Shown piece after piece: positions 7,671 to 14,632 of a stretch of DNA of 64,000 nucleotides. The DNA comes from Bacteroidota bacterium (GTDB taxonomy: Bacteria > Bacteroidota > Bacteroidia > Flavobacteriales > Flavobacteriaceae): assembly GCA_027592025.1 (NCBI GenBank), contig JAQCIQ010000004.1, forward strand, positions 1 through 64,000. Direction: 5' to 3'. Made by a program: the position numbers and the translations under genes. Every line of letters begins with the position of its first letter. Position 1 is the stretch's first letter. Below the pieces are notes generated by a model. It worked only from the letters and a program-made list of their open reading frames with translations. It did no database searches and was not told the DNA's origin.

Positions 7671-7710
7671 GTGTATTACACAGAAAAACTTCCTTAAGAA
7701 TTTTAGGAAG
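7671..7710. promoter_or_regulatory. Palindromes in the divergent region, likely operator
   Basis: GTGTATTACAC (7671-7681) is a perfect 11-bp palindrome about a central T. CTTCCT/AGGAAG arms (7689-7694, 7705-7710) form a second symmetric site. Both lie between the ribbon-helix-helix gene and the divergent 164-aa gene. Confidence 0.45.
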
Positions 7711-7730
7711 TAAAAAATTATTAAAAATAA

Positions 7731-7763
7731 TTTGGAATTTACATATGTCATTTTATATATTTG
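7731..7763 (+). promoter_or_regulatory. Bacteroidota-type promoter for the 164-aa gene
   Basis: TTTG (7731-7734), 21 nt, then TATATTTG (7756-7763), ending 4 nt before the ATG at 7768. The box excludes a longer frame opening at a TTG at 7732. The 7-mer TATGTCA (7744-7750), shared with the two motifs upstream of the methyltransferase and polymerase genes, sits between the boxes. Confidence 0.6.
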
Positions 7764-7767
7764 CCCT

Positions 7768-8262
7768 ATGAAACATTCAAAATTTGTAAATCTCGATTAC
7801 CAAAGTCTAACTGACTTGTTTAAGATTAATAAATCAAAAAAGTTAACCAAGATCGAGGTTAAGATGAAAGATGACGTCAAAAAAAATGATCATCTTAATT
7901 CAGGTTTTAAATCTGATTTTGACGAACTTGAAGATAAATTGCAAAAGGTTTTATCCTATTTGGATGAGAACAAAGAGGTTTTCAGTCGATTAGATGAATT
8001 AGTTAAAGATTTTGAGCAGCATCAGGTACTAATGAACCCTACTATTCATGTTGCGAGGACAAAAGACAAAAAAACTGAAATTGAATATTTCACAGCTAAG
8101 ACATTTTTTCCGTTAACAGGTGGCAAAAGGAAAGAAGTGAAAATTCATTTGGGACGTGCGGAAAATTACAATTTTAATACACAAAATAAACAAGCTAAAA
8201 TAGACGCTATTATAAAAATGAGACAAACAATCTCGAGAAGAATAAGAGAAGGAAGTTTATAA
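7768..8262 (+). CDS. Unknown 164-aa element protein
   Basis: I do not recognise a family. It is highly charged, with a likely coiled-coil or long helix around 50-90 (DELEDKLQKVLSYLDENKEVF ... LDELVKDFEQH). A C-terminal basic part (KIDAIIKMRQTISRRIREG) could bind nucleic acid. The start is chosen at 7768 because a promoter box ends just upstream. It precedes the ParB-methyltransferase gene by 44 nt. A partition or replication accessory role would fit the neighbours but is a guess. Confidence 0.6.
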   Translation: MKHSKFVNLDYQSLTDLFKINKSKKLTKIEVKMKDDVKKNDHLNSGFKSDFDELEDKLQKVLSYLDENKEVFSRLDELVKDFEQHQVLMNPTIHVARTKDKKTEIEYFTAKTFFPLTGGKRKEVKIHLGRAENYNFNTQNKQAKIDAIIKMRQTISRRIREGSL

Positions 8263-8273
8263 TTTTTTTATTC

Positions 8274-8296
8274 AAAAACTATGTCAAATATATAAA
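8274..8296 (+). promoter_or_regulatory. 23-nt motif upstream of the ParB-methyltransferase gene
   Basis: AAAAACTATGTCAA, then A, then TATATAAA, ending 10 nt before the ATG at 8307. It is identical to 9805-9827 except for one base. It does not contain the usual TTTG/TAnnTTTG boxes, so it may be a special promoter or operator of the element. Confidence 0.6.
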
Positions 8297-8306
8297 ACAC
8301 CCTATT

Positions 8307-9806
8307 ATGAAAACAGAAATTTCCCCATTAAAATTAAGTGTCCATGACAGTATTATTGCCATGAAATTAAACGTAGACCATTCATCGATGGAAGCATCAT
8401 TAGATGAATTTGGTTTTAAAGATCCAATAAAAGTTGTTCGTAACGAAGATGAATATCAAATATGGGACGGGTATAGACGCTGGATGGCAGCGCAGTCATT
8501 GGGATTTAAACAAGTTCCAGTAGTAATTAGTGATCCACAAAACGTAATGTTAGAATCAATTTTATCAAATTCGACTCAAGAAAGAACTGCTGTTGAAATA
8601 GTTTCGTCTATAAAGTGTGTTTTGGATGAATTAGGAAACTCACAAGGTAAAAAGAGGGAATTAATAAATGGTTTAACGGAGGAAGATTTAAAAGATCGTT
8701 ATACCATGGTATCAAAAATATTAGGTTTAAATCTGTCCTCAGTACAACTCCGAAAATACATCACAATAGACGACTTTGACAACGACCCATCGAATCCATT
8801 AACTGAGTCATTAATAGATAAAATTGATCTTGGTACTTTGTCAGTTTCCAGAGCTGATAATATTATTAAACGTATCAAAGAAGAAAGTAAATTAAATAAT
8901 GATTTAGATACTCAACTTAAGTGTCCTATTATTTCAAATGACTACGAGATATACAATATGGACAATAAAAAAGCATACACCAAAATTGAAGACAATTCAA
9001 TAGATCTATTGTATTTCTCTCCAGATTATTTGGGTATTAAAAACTATCGAAATGTTCCAAAAGAAGATCAAGTAGGTGCCTTGGGTTTAAATGATTACAT
9101 AGATGAGTTGGTTAATCAAACTTTACATTTTATAAAGTGGAAATTAAAAGACACGGGAGTTTGTGTAATTAACGTTGACGATGTAATAATTGATAATCAA
9201 TCTCAAGCAATTCCACAGCGAATTACATTAAAAATGATATCTGAAGGGGTTAAATTTATACAGGAGGTTAAATGGGAAAAATCTAATCCAATTCCATTGT
9301 CAAATTTTAAGGGTTTTCAACCCTCAACGGAGTCTATTCTAATTTTTGTAAAGGATGAAAAGAAATTTATTTGGAACGAATACAGAAATCTAAATTTAGA
9401 GGATCAAATAATTTTAAAACAAACGATGAATAAAACTTACGTTGATAGTCCAAATAAGAGAATGGTTGATGTTCTAAATGGTGAATTGGTGTATGACTTT
9501 TTTAAAACTTCAGTTTTTCAAAATAGTGAATTCAAAGATATTGATCCAAACTATAAACATCAAGCGCCACAAAATGAAAAAATACCATTATTTTTCATTC
9601 TATTTTTCACTAAACCAGGGATGAAAGTTTGTGATTTATATGGTGGAAGTGGAACAACTGGTGCAGCAGCTCTTAAAAACGGCAGATCAGCGGTAATGTT
9701 TGATTTAGATCCAGTTAATACAGAATTTATGGAAAAGAGATTTAAAATCATTACCGAAGGTAAATCTAAAAATAAAGTAATCAATGAAAACATTTTTTTT
9801 GATTAA
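8307..9806 (+). CDS. ParB-like domain fused to beta-class DNA methyltransferase
   Basis: 499 aa. Residues ~5-80 form a ParB/Spo0J N-terminal domain (IWDGYRRWMAAQSLGFKQVPVVI, with GYRR at 55-58 in place of GERR). Residues ~205-485 form an N6-adenine/N4-cytosine methylase in the beta order: catalytic motif first (LLYFSPDY, 238-241), then TRD-like sequence, then the SAM-binding DLYGGSGTTG (443-452). The usual catalytic S/DPPY is SPDY here, so activity is uncertain. Such fusions are known from phages and plasmids, where they modify the element's DNA. No restriction enzyme is seen nearby. The stop overlaps the next 23-nt motif. Confidence 0.8.
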   Translation: MKTEISPLKLSVHDSIIAMKLNVDHSSMEASLDEFGFKDPIKVVRNEDEYQIWDGYRRWMAAQSLGFKQVPVVISDPQNVMLESILSNSTQERTAVEIVSSIKCVLDELGNSQGKKRELINGLTEEDLKDRYTMVSKILGLNLSSVQLRKYITIDDFDNDPSNPLTESLIDKIDLGTLSVSRADNIIKRIKEESKLNNDLDTQLKCPIISNDYEIYNMDNKKAYTKIEDNSIDLLYFSPDYLGIKNYRNVPKEDQVGALGLNDYIDELVNQTLHFIKWKLKDTGVCVINVDDVIIDNQSQAIPQRITLKMISEGVKFIQEVKWEKSNPIPLSNFKGFQPSTESILIFVKDEKKFIWNEYRNLNLEDQIILKQTMNKTYVDSPNKRMVDVLNGELVYDFFKTSVFQNSEFKDIDPNYKHQAPQNEKIPLFFILFFTKPGMKVCDLYGGSGTTGAAALKNGRSAVMFDLDPVNTEFMEKRFKIITEGKSKNKVINENIFFD

Positions 9807-9827
9807 AAACTATGTCAATTATATAAA
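9805..9827 (+). promoter_or_regulatory. 23-nt motif upstream of the polymerase-like gene
   Basis: AAAAACTATGTCAA, then T, then TATATAAA, ending 11 nt before the ATG at 9839; 22 of 23 positions equal 8274-8296. The conserved sequence and conserved distance to the start codon argue for a shared control element rather than chance. Confidence 0.6.
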
Positions 9828-9838
9828 TTAACTTAAAT

Positions 9839-11416
9839 ATGAAATTAACCATTCCGAGTTCGATAATTGAAGTGAATTTGAGTCAATATGTAACAGGAAG
9901 ATCTCAGCGCAACAAATCTATGTGTGATGCCGCTTATTTTGTCGTGTCTTTATTAACTCCTCCAATTTATAATTCAAAAGACTATCAATATTTGAGGGGT
10001 TTTAAACCTCTTTCAAGTAAAGATGTAAACCGAATGACACGTAATAGATTTAATGAGGTTAAAACCATTCTATTGGACTCAAATTTGACCGAAAATGGTC
10101 CCATTGTCTTATCAGATAACTTAATTATCCCTGGTGTTAAACACACTGGATATAAACTCAATCAATGGGTACTTGAGGAGAATGATTTTGTTGAAGTTGA
10201 AATTGACAATAAGTATGACACTCGAAAAGAAAAACTCAAATATGAATGGGAGTCAGAGATGAAATGTTTTGAAGATAGATACATTCACATCAAAGAGGCT
10301 ATGGATCAATTTCAAATTACCATAGACGCAACAGCTGCTCGAACTTACCTGAAAGAATTGAAAAAAAGGGTGTTGTCAAAGGTGATAAAGGAGAATAAAA
10401 CTCAAGTGAAGAAATACTTCAAAAAATTACATAAAGTAATTGAGCATATCGAAAAGGGAGAATTCAATTATTCTGTTTCGATGAGCAATCATAGAGTCAA
10501 TTCGGTATTCACTTCGATGAAGAGAGAATTAAGATATTTTCTAAGAACAAATGGAGAATCTATGATTGAAGTGGATATAAGTACCTCGCATCCATTTACC
10601 CTTGCAACCATTCTCACAGAGAAATTTTTTAAGGAGACTAACCTTGGTTACAACCTTCATTCTCTATTCCCTCAATTATATAAGTCTTTAGAGTACTTGT
10701 GTGAATCTATGGAGTATCAAGATTATGTAGAGAAATTTGTTAAATATATGATAGTAGAGTCTAATGTTATTAATGATAACTATATAGAATATAATACATA
10801 TAAAGGGGATGTATTAACTAATATAAAATATCCTATACTGGATACATTCATATCATATATGTGTGGCAGGTTTTGGAGAAAAAAAGGAATCCAAAAATAT
10901 CGGTCATTGAACTTCAAAAAAGACATTTATGAGTCAATAGGAAAGAATATTGGGATGACTCGTGAGAAGGTAAAAGATCAATTTCAACTCTACATTAATT
11001 TTTCTGACAAGAACAGAAGAGTCAATGTAGAACTCATCAAACATTTGGAAAAACAATTTAACGAAGTAAGTAAACTTGTTCAGTTCATTTCCAATACAAA
11101 ACACTTGAAAAATCCATTCTCATATCTAATTCAAAGATGTGAGTCCTATCTGTTTTTGAGGCATGGTTGTCTGGAATTGAGTAAAAATAATATCCCCTAT
11201 ATCACCATCCACGATAGTGTATTGTGTCAAAAAGAAAATAGGTATGGAGTTCAATATCTGTTAACTGATTCAATAAGTAAACAAACGGGATTAACTCCTG
11301 GAATCAAATTCAAAGAATTAGAGGATCCTTTTCCATCATTGGATGAAGCAGCAGCAGATATAGCTGAATCAATTAGTTCAAAAAACAAAAAAACTAAAAC
11401 ATCAAAATCATTTTAA
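9839..11416 (+). CDS. Putative polymerase, family A/T7-like palm
   Basis: 525 aa with no clear named family. Several spaced motifs resemble the family A DNA polymerase/single-subunit RNA polymerase palm. Around 219-251 there is a segment like the motif A region (R...S.FTSMKRELRYFL, then IEVDISTSHP with Asp246). Near 375-388 a basic helix with R and K (REKVKDQFQLYINF) could be motif B. At 431-460 IQRCESYLFLRHGCLEL leads into IPYITIHDS, like motif C HDE/HDS (His458, Asp459). No 3'-5' exonuclease domain is visible. It could replicate, prime or transcribe the element. Fold assignment is by eye and needs profile searches. Confidence 0.5.
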   Translation: MKLTIPSSIIEVNLSQYVTGRSQRNKSMCDAAYFVVSLLTPPIYNSKDYQYLRGFKPLSSKDVNRMTRNRFNEVKTILLDSNLTENGPIVLSDNLIIPGVKHTGYKLNQWVLEENDFVEVEIDNKYDTRKEKLKYEWESEMKCFEDRYIHIKEAMDQFQITIDATAARTYLKELKKRVLSKVIKENKTQVKKYFKKLHKVIEHIEKGEFNYSVSMSNHRVNSVFTSMKRELRYFLRTNGESMIEVDISTSHPFTLATILTEKFFKETNLGYNLHSLFPQLYKSLEYLCESMEYQDYVEKFVKYMIVESNVINDNYIEYNTYKGDVLTNIKYPILDTFISYMCGRFWRKKGIQKYRSLNFKKDIYESIGKNIGMTREKVKDQFQLYINFSDKNRRVNVELIKHLEKQFNEVSKLVQFISNTKHLKNPFSYLIQRCESYLFLRHGCLELSKNNIPYITIHDSVLCQKENRYGVQYLLTDSISKQTGLTPGIKFKELEDPFPSLDEAAADIAESISSKNKKTKTSKSF

Positions 11417-11420
11417 GGCA

Positions 11421-11555
11421 ATGAATAAGACAGAGTCTAAAAAAATAATCTCGTTAGAGCTGAATGGTATTTCTAACGAAGATATAGCGCGTATCCAGTT
11501 ATTATTGGAGAAATTAGCAATTATTGAATACGAAACCTATAAAGAAGCGGTATAA
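11421..11555 (+). CDS. 44-aa ORF coupled to the integrase gene
   Basis: A short ORF lies 4 nt after the polymerase-like gene. Its TAA shares its last base with the ATG of the large serine recombinase (TAATG), so translation is probably coupled. The product is mostly helical and charged (SLELNGISNEDIARIQLLLEKLAIIEYE). No family recognised. Its position suits a directionality or regulatory partner of the integrase, but that is inference. Confidence 0.55.
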   Translation: MNKTESKKIISLELNGISNEDIARIQLLLEKLAIIEYETYKEAV

Positions 11556-13117
11556 TGAGAACAATAATCTATAAAAGGGTATCAACTGATGATCAGGCAG
11601 ATCGAGGGTTCTCTTTACAACATCAAGAGACTGTATTAAAACAATTCTGTTCGATCAATAACTATCCAATTGTAGATGTTTATACTGAAGACTACTCTGG
11701 TAAAGATTTTAATCGACCCGAATGGAACAAAATTATATCGTACCTCAAAAAGAATAAAGGTAAGGTTGATCAGATCTTATGTTTAAGGTGGGATCGTTGG
11801 TCAAGAAATCAATATTTGGCTCTAAAAGAGATAAAGACTTTAGATAAATTAGGAGTACTGATTTCTACTGTAGAACAACCCATCGACCTATCAAGTCCTG
11901 ATTCTAAGGTCCTTCTCAGTATATATTTAACCCTTCCAGAAGTAGAGAATGATAAAAATTCAATCAGAACCATTGAAGGATCAAGAAGAGCAAGAATAGA
12001 AGGTTGCTGGACAGGTTCTGCTCCAAGAGGATACAGTAATTGTCGTGTTGAAGGTAAATCAACTCTTGAACCAAATGAAGCTGCACCATATATAAAAGAA
12101 TGTTTTGAACGGATGGTGCTCGGGGTTTATTCTGCTAATGAAGTTAGAAAATATATCAATGAACAGAAATATCCTTACAAGGGTAAATCCTTCAATATCA
12201 CCAAACAAACATTTTATAATATCATTAGGAATGTTGTTTATACAGGAAAAATCAGGGTAAAAGAGTACAAAAAAGAAGGGGAGCAGATTGTTATAGGATT
12301 ACACCCACCAATTGTTTCAGACGACCTTTTTAAGAGGGCTAATGACTACTTAGATGGTAGGGTTAGAAATTTCGATTTTAAGTCTGATAAAACTGATTTA
12401 TACCCATTGAAAGGGTTTATGAAATGTTCCGAACACGGTAGAACCATCACCGCATATAAGTGTCAAAGTGGTAACAAAAACTGGTATCATTACTATCTGT
12501 GTACCAAACCACGTTGCCAAAGATATAGAGTGGATTGGGCACATGAACAAATAAAGAAGTTATTAGATACAATTTCATTCACTGCTGGTATGGTAAAAGT
12601 TTATAAATCTCAACTCGAGTCACTAATTGACCGAGACGATGTAACAAGAAAAACCGAAATTAAAAGAATTCAGGCTGAGATTGAAAAGTTTGTGACGCGA
12701 CAAACCAACTTGCAAAACTTATTTCTTGACGGAGATATCACCTCTTCTGATTACAACGAAATGAAGAGTAGAATCGAGTCTGAGTTAAGTGATAAACAGG
12801 TTAAGTTGGAACGGTTGAAGTCCACGAAGAGTCCATTTAAAGTGTATTTGAATAAAACTCTCCCAATGATTGAAAACCTAAGTCATTATTGGGATAAGGC
12901 AGATGGAAAAACCAAAAAGAAGATTCTTGGTTGCATCTTTACTGAAAAATTCGAAAATTTCGATTTTGAGAGTTGCAACAACATTTTCACTCCAGAAATT
13001 AAGTCTATTATGTTGGCCAGCAAGGTTTTACGGAGGAATAAAAATAAAAAGGAGGTCAAAAATGACCTCCTGTCTAATATGGCTCCCCCTCTTGGGCTCG
13101 AACCAAGGACCCTCTGA
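11555..13117 (+). CDS. Large serine recombinase, tRNA-Asn integrase
   Basis: 520 aa. The N-terminal catalytic domain (KRVSTDDQ, Ser10; RWDRWSRN region) is followed by the recombinase domain (~150-270, SAPRGYSN), a zinc ribbon (CSEHG ... CTKPRC, ~290-325) and a coiled coil (~345-420). Integrases of this class insert circular elements at attB. The last 13 codons, MAPPLGLEPRTL and stop, are the antisense of the tRNA-Asn 3' half, so the gene crosses the attachment site, as is common in Bacteroidota integrases. It also reads through the tRNA terminator. It is the terminal gene of the element. Confidence 0.92.
   Translation: MRTIIYKRVSTDDQADRGFSLQHQETVLKQFCSINNYPIVDVYTEDYSGKDFNRPEWNKIISYLKKNKGKVDQILCLRWDRWSRNQYLALKEIKTLDKLGVLISTVEQPIDLSSPDSKVLLSIYLTLPEVENDKNSIRTIEGSRRARIEGCWTGSAPRGYSNCRVEGKSTLEPNEAAPYIKECFERMVLGVYSANEVRKYINEQKYPYKGKSFNITKQTFYNIIRNVVYTGKIRVKEYKKEGEQIVIGLHPPIVSDDLFKRANDYLDGRVRNFDFKSDKTDLYPLKGFMKCSEHGRTITAYKCQSGNKNWYHYYLCTKPRCQRYRVDWAHEQIKKLLDTISFTAGMVKVYKSQLESLIDRDDVTRKTEIKRIQAEIEKFVTRQTNLQNLFLDGDITSSDYNEMKSRIESELSDKQVKLERLKSTKSPFKVYLNKTLPMIENLSHYWDKADGKTKKKILGCIFTEKFENFDFESCNNIFTPEIKSIMLASKVLRRNKNKKEVKNDLLSNMAPPLGLEPRTL
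13046..13071 (-). terminator. Terminator of tRNA-Asn, inside the integrase ORF
   Basis: A perfect 9-bp stem (13050-13058 with 13063-13071), 4-nt loop, followed on the minus strand by TTTTT. It sits 8 nt past the tRNA CCA end and within the last codons of the recombinase gene, so the element supplies the tRNA terminator. Confidence 0.8.
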
Positions 13118-13156
13118 TTAACAGTCAGATGCTCTAACCAACTGAGCTAAGGAGGA
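13080..13156 (-). tRNA. tRNA-Asn (GTT)
   Basis: 77 nt including an encoded CCA. The acceptor stem TCCTCCT/AGGGGGA has one G-U pair. The D arm (AGCTCAGTTGGTTAGAGC), the anticodon loop CTGTTAA with GTT at 13122-13120, and the T arm GGTTCGAGCC are standard. It is the insertion point of the accessory island: the recombinase ORF enters it from the 3' side up to 13117. Confidence 0.97.
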
Positions 13157-13172
13157 ATGTTCAATTGGAGGG

Positions 13173-13203
13173 CAAATATAAATTATTTTTAAGTCCCACC
13201 AAA
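13173..13203 (-). promoter_or_regulatory. Promoter of tRNA-Asn
   Basis: On the minus strand, TTTG (13203-13200), 19 nt, TATATTTG (13180-13173), 16 nt before the tRNA 5' end. Both boxes match the Bacteroidota consensus. Confidence 0.75.
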
Positions 13204-13222
13204 TAGAATTATCTTAAATCAT

Positions 13223-14563
13223 CTAGCCGGTAATGGCCTTAAAAATGTCGTTGCCGTTAGCGAACAACACTAAAGCGATTAAGATGAAAAAACCTACGGT
13301 TTGGGCGTACTCCATAAATTTGTCGCTCGGTTTGCGTCCACTCACCATTTCGAATATTAAAAACATCACGTGACCTCCGTCCAAAACTGGTATGGGCAGC
13401 AAGTTGAGCACCCCAAGCATGATCGACAGGAAGGCTGTTATGCTCCAAAACGTTGACCAACTCCAACTGTCTGGGAAAATGTCGTAAATGGCTTTAAAAC
13501 CTCCTACACCCTTATAGGCTCCTGTACTTGGGCTGAAAATAAGTTTCAATTGTCCCCAGTAGCTTCCCATTTTTTCGGCAAACAATCGGCCGCCTACACC
13601 AATGCTTTCTACAAAACCGTAATTTTTTTGAACAATGTCGAAGTAACCCAAAGCGGCAAACTCTTGATAGGACCCTCCTGGATAAACACCAATCTTCCCA
13701 TTGTCATCTACTCTCAACTCGCGGGTCAAGGTTTGCCCATCGCGTAAAATCTCAGCCGCAATACTTTGTCCCTTCATGGCGTTGAGCGTTTCGCTCACCT
13801 CATCATAATAGGGCACTGCCTTATCACCGAAGGCTAAAAAAACATCTCTAGGCTGCAGATCCACCTCGGTGTTTAACGAAGAGGGATCGACGCTTCCCAC
13901 CATAAAAGGCATGCGCAACTCCACAAAGCTGCGGTCACCGCTGTCGCTCAACTGACCCAAAAAGTCATCGGGGAAATCCAACACCATGGTAGCACCATTG
14001 CGCTCAATGGTCATGGTCTTAGTCTCTAAAAAGTACGCTTTGATGTCAGAGTAATTCTCTATAGGCTTATCATTGATGGCGATGATATCATCACCAGTCT
14101 GAAGACCAAAGTCTTCAAGCAAAGGGTTGGCAATCCAATAGCCGTCCTTGATGCTGCTCGTGGCAATATCCGACTCGCCATAACCAAAGGCCATCCCGAT
14201 ATAGATGACATAGGCCAATAAGAAATTAACCGTAACCCCACCGACCATAATGATCAGTCGTTGCCATGCTGGCTTAGAGCGAAACTCCCAAGGCTGCGGA
14301 GGAAGCGCCATTTGCTCCTTATCCATGCTTTCGTCAATCATTCCCGATATCTTGACATAGCCGCCCAAAGGCAACCAGCCTATGCCATATACCGTATCTC
14401 CAATCTTCTTTTTAAACAAAGAAAACTTGACGTCAAAGAACAGATAGAATTTCTCTACTCTGGTTTTGAAGAGTTTGGCAGGAATAAAATGCCCCAACTC
14501 GTGAAGCACGATGAGCAGGGATAAACTTGATAGAAATTGGGCAATCTTGATTACAAATTCCAT
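13223..14563 (-). CDS. rseP: Site-2 protease RseP
   Basis: 446 aa, the usual length. A multi-pass inner-membrane zinc protease that cuts transmembrane segments of signalling proteins such as anti-sigma factors. HELGH (21-25) provides the first zinc ligands and LPIPVLDGGH near the C-terminus the LDG motif. Two PDZ-like regions lie between, one being DFGLQTGDDIIAINDKPIENYSDIKAYF. It is the first backbone gene past the tRNA and is visibly richer in G+C than the island genes. A TACCTTTG box (14594-14587) lies 23 nt upstream. Confidence 0.95.
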   Translation of the reverse strand: MEFVIKIAQFLSSLSLLIVLHELGHFIPAKLFKTRVEKFYLFFDVKFSLFKKKIGDTVYGIGWLPLGGYVKISGMIDESMDKEQMALPPQPWEFRSKPAWQRLIIMVGGVTVNFLLAYVIYIGMAFGYGESDIATSSIKDGYWIANPLLEDFGLQTGDDIIAINDKPIENYSDIKAYFLETKTMTIERNGATMVLDFPDDFLGQLSDSGDRSFVELRMPFMVGSVDPSSLNTEVDLQPRDVFLAFGDKAVPYYDEVSETLNAMKGQSIAAEILRDGQTLTRELRVDDNGKIGVYPGGSYQEFAALGYFDIVQKNYGFVESIGVGGRLFAEKMGSYWGQLKLIFSPSTGAYKGVGGFKAIYDIFPDSWSWSTFWSITAFLSIMLGVLNLLPIPVLDGGHVMFLIFEMVSGRKPSDKFMEYAQTVGFFILIALVLFANGNDIFKAITG

Positions 14564-14586
14564 AAATAGCGATTAATTTCGAAGGG

Positions 14587-14594
14587 CAAAGGTA
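14587..14594 (-). promoter_or_regulatory. -7 box TACCTTTG before rseP
   Basis: TACCTTTG on the minus strand, 23 nt upstream of the rseP ATG; fits TAnnTTTG. Confidence 0.5.
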
Positions 14595-14632
14595 CTGCTT
14601 TGAAGTCAAAACAAAGAACTGAACCCGTCAGT

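Larger units (their letters stand above)
61..13089. mobile_element. tRNA-Asn accessory island, possibly two tandem insertions
   Basis: Boundaries are inferred from three direct copies of GCTCCCCCT (61-69, 1817-1825, 13081-13089), the last inside the tRNA 3' end. The tRNA-proximal part carries the integrase and other recombination, methylation and polymerase-like genes. The distal part carries metal-module remnants and a lipoprotein gene. Base composition is visibly more AT-rich than the genes beyond 13.2 kb. The region around 6.0 kb is an alternative left end for the core element. Confidence is higher for the right boundary than for the left. Confidence 0.55.

Noticed and set aside
8307-9806. 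Restriction-modification system
   Set aside because: Only the methyltransferase is present; none of the neighbours shows endonuclease motifs.
13079-13117. Conserved-looking C-terminus MAPPLGLEPRTL as a protein motif
   Set aside because: It is the antisense of the tRNA-Asn 3' half and is seen in many unrelated integrases for that reason; it is not a functional motif.
12903-13121. A 72-aa overlapping frame at the end of the recombinase gene
   Set aside because: It is an out-of-frame shadow of the recombinase and tRNA; no independent support.
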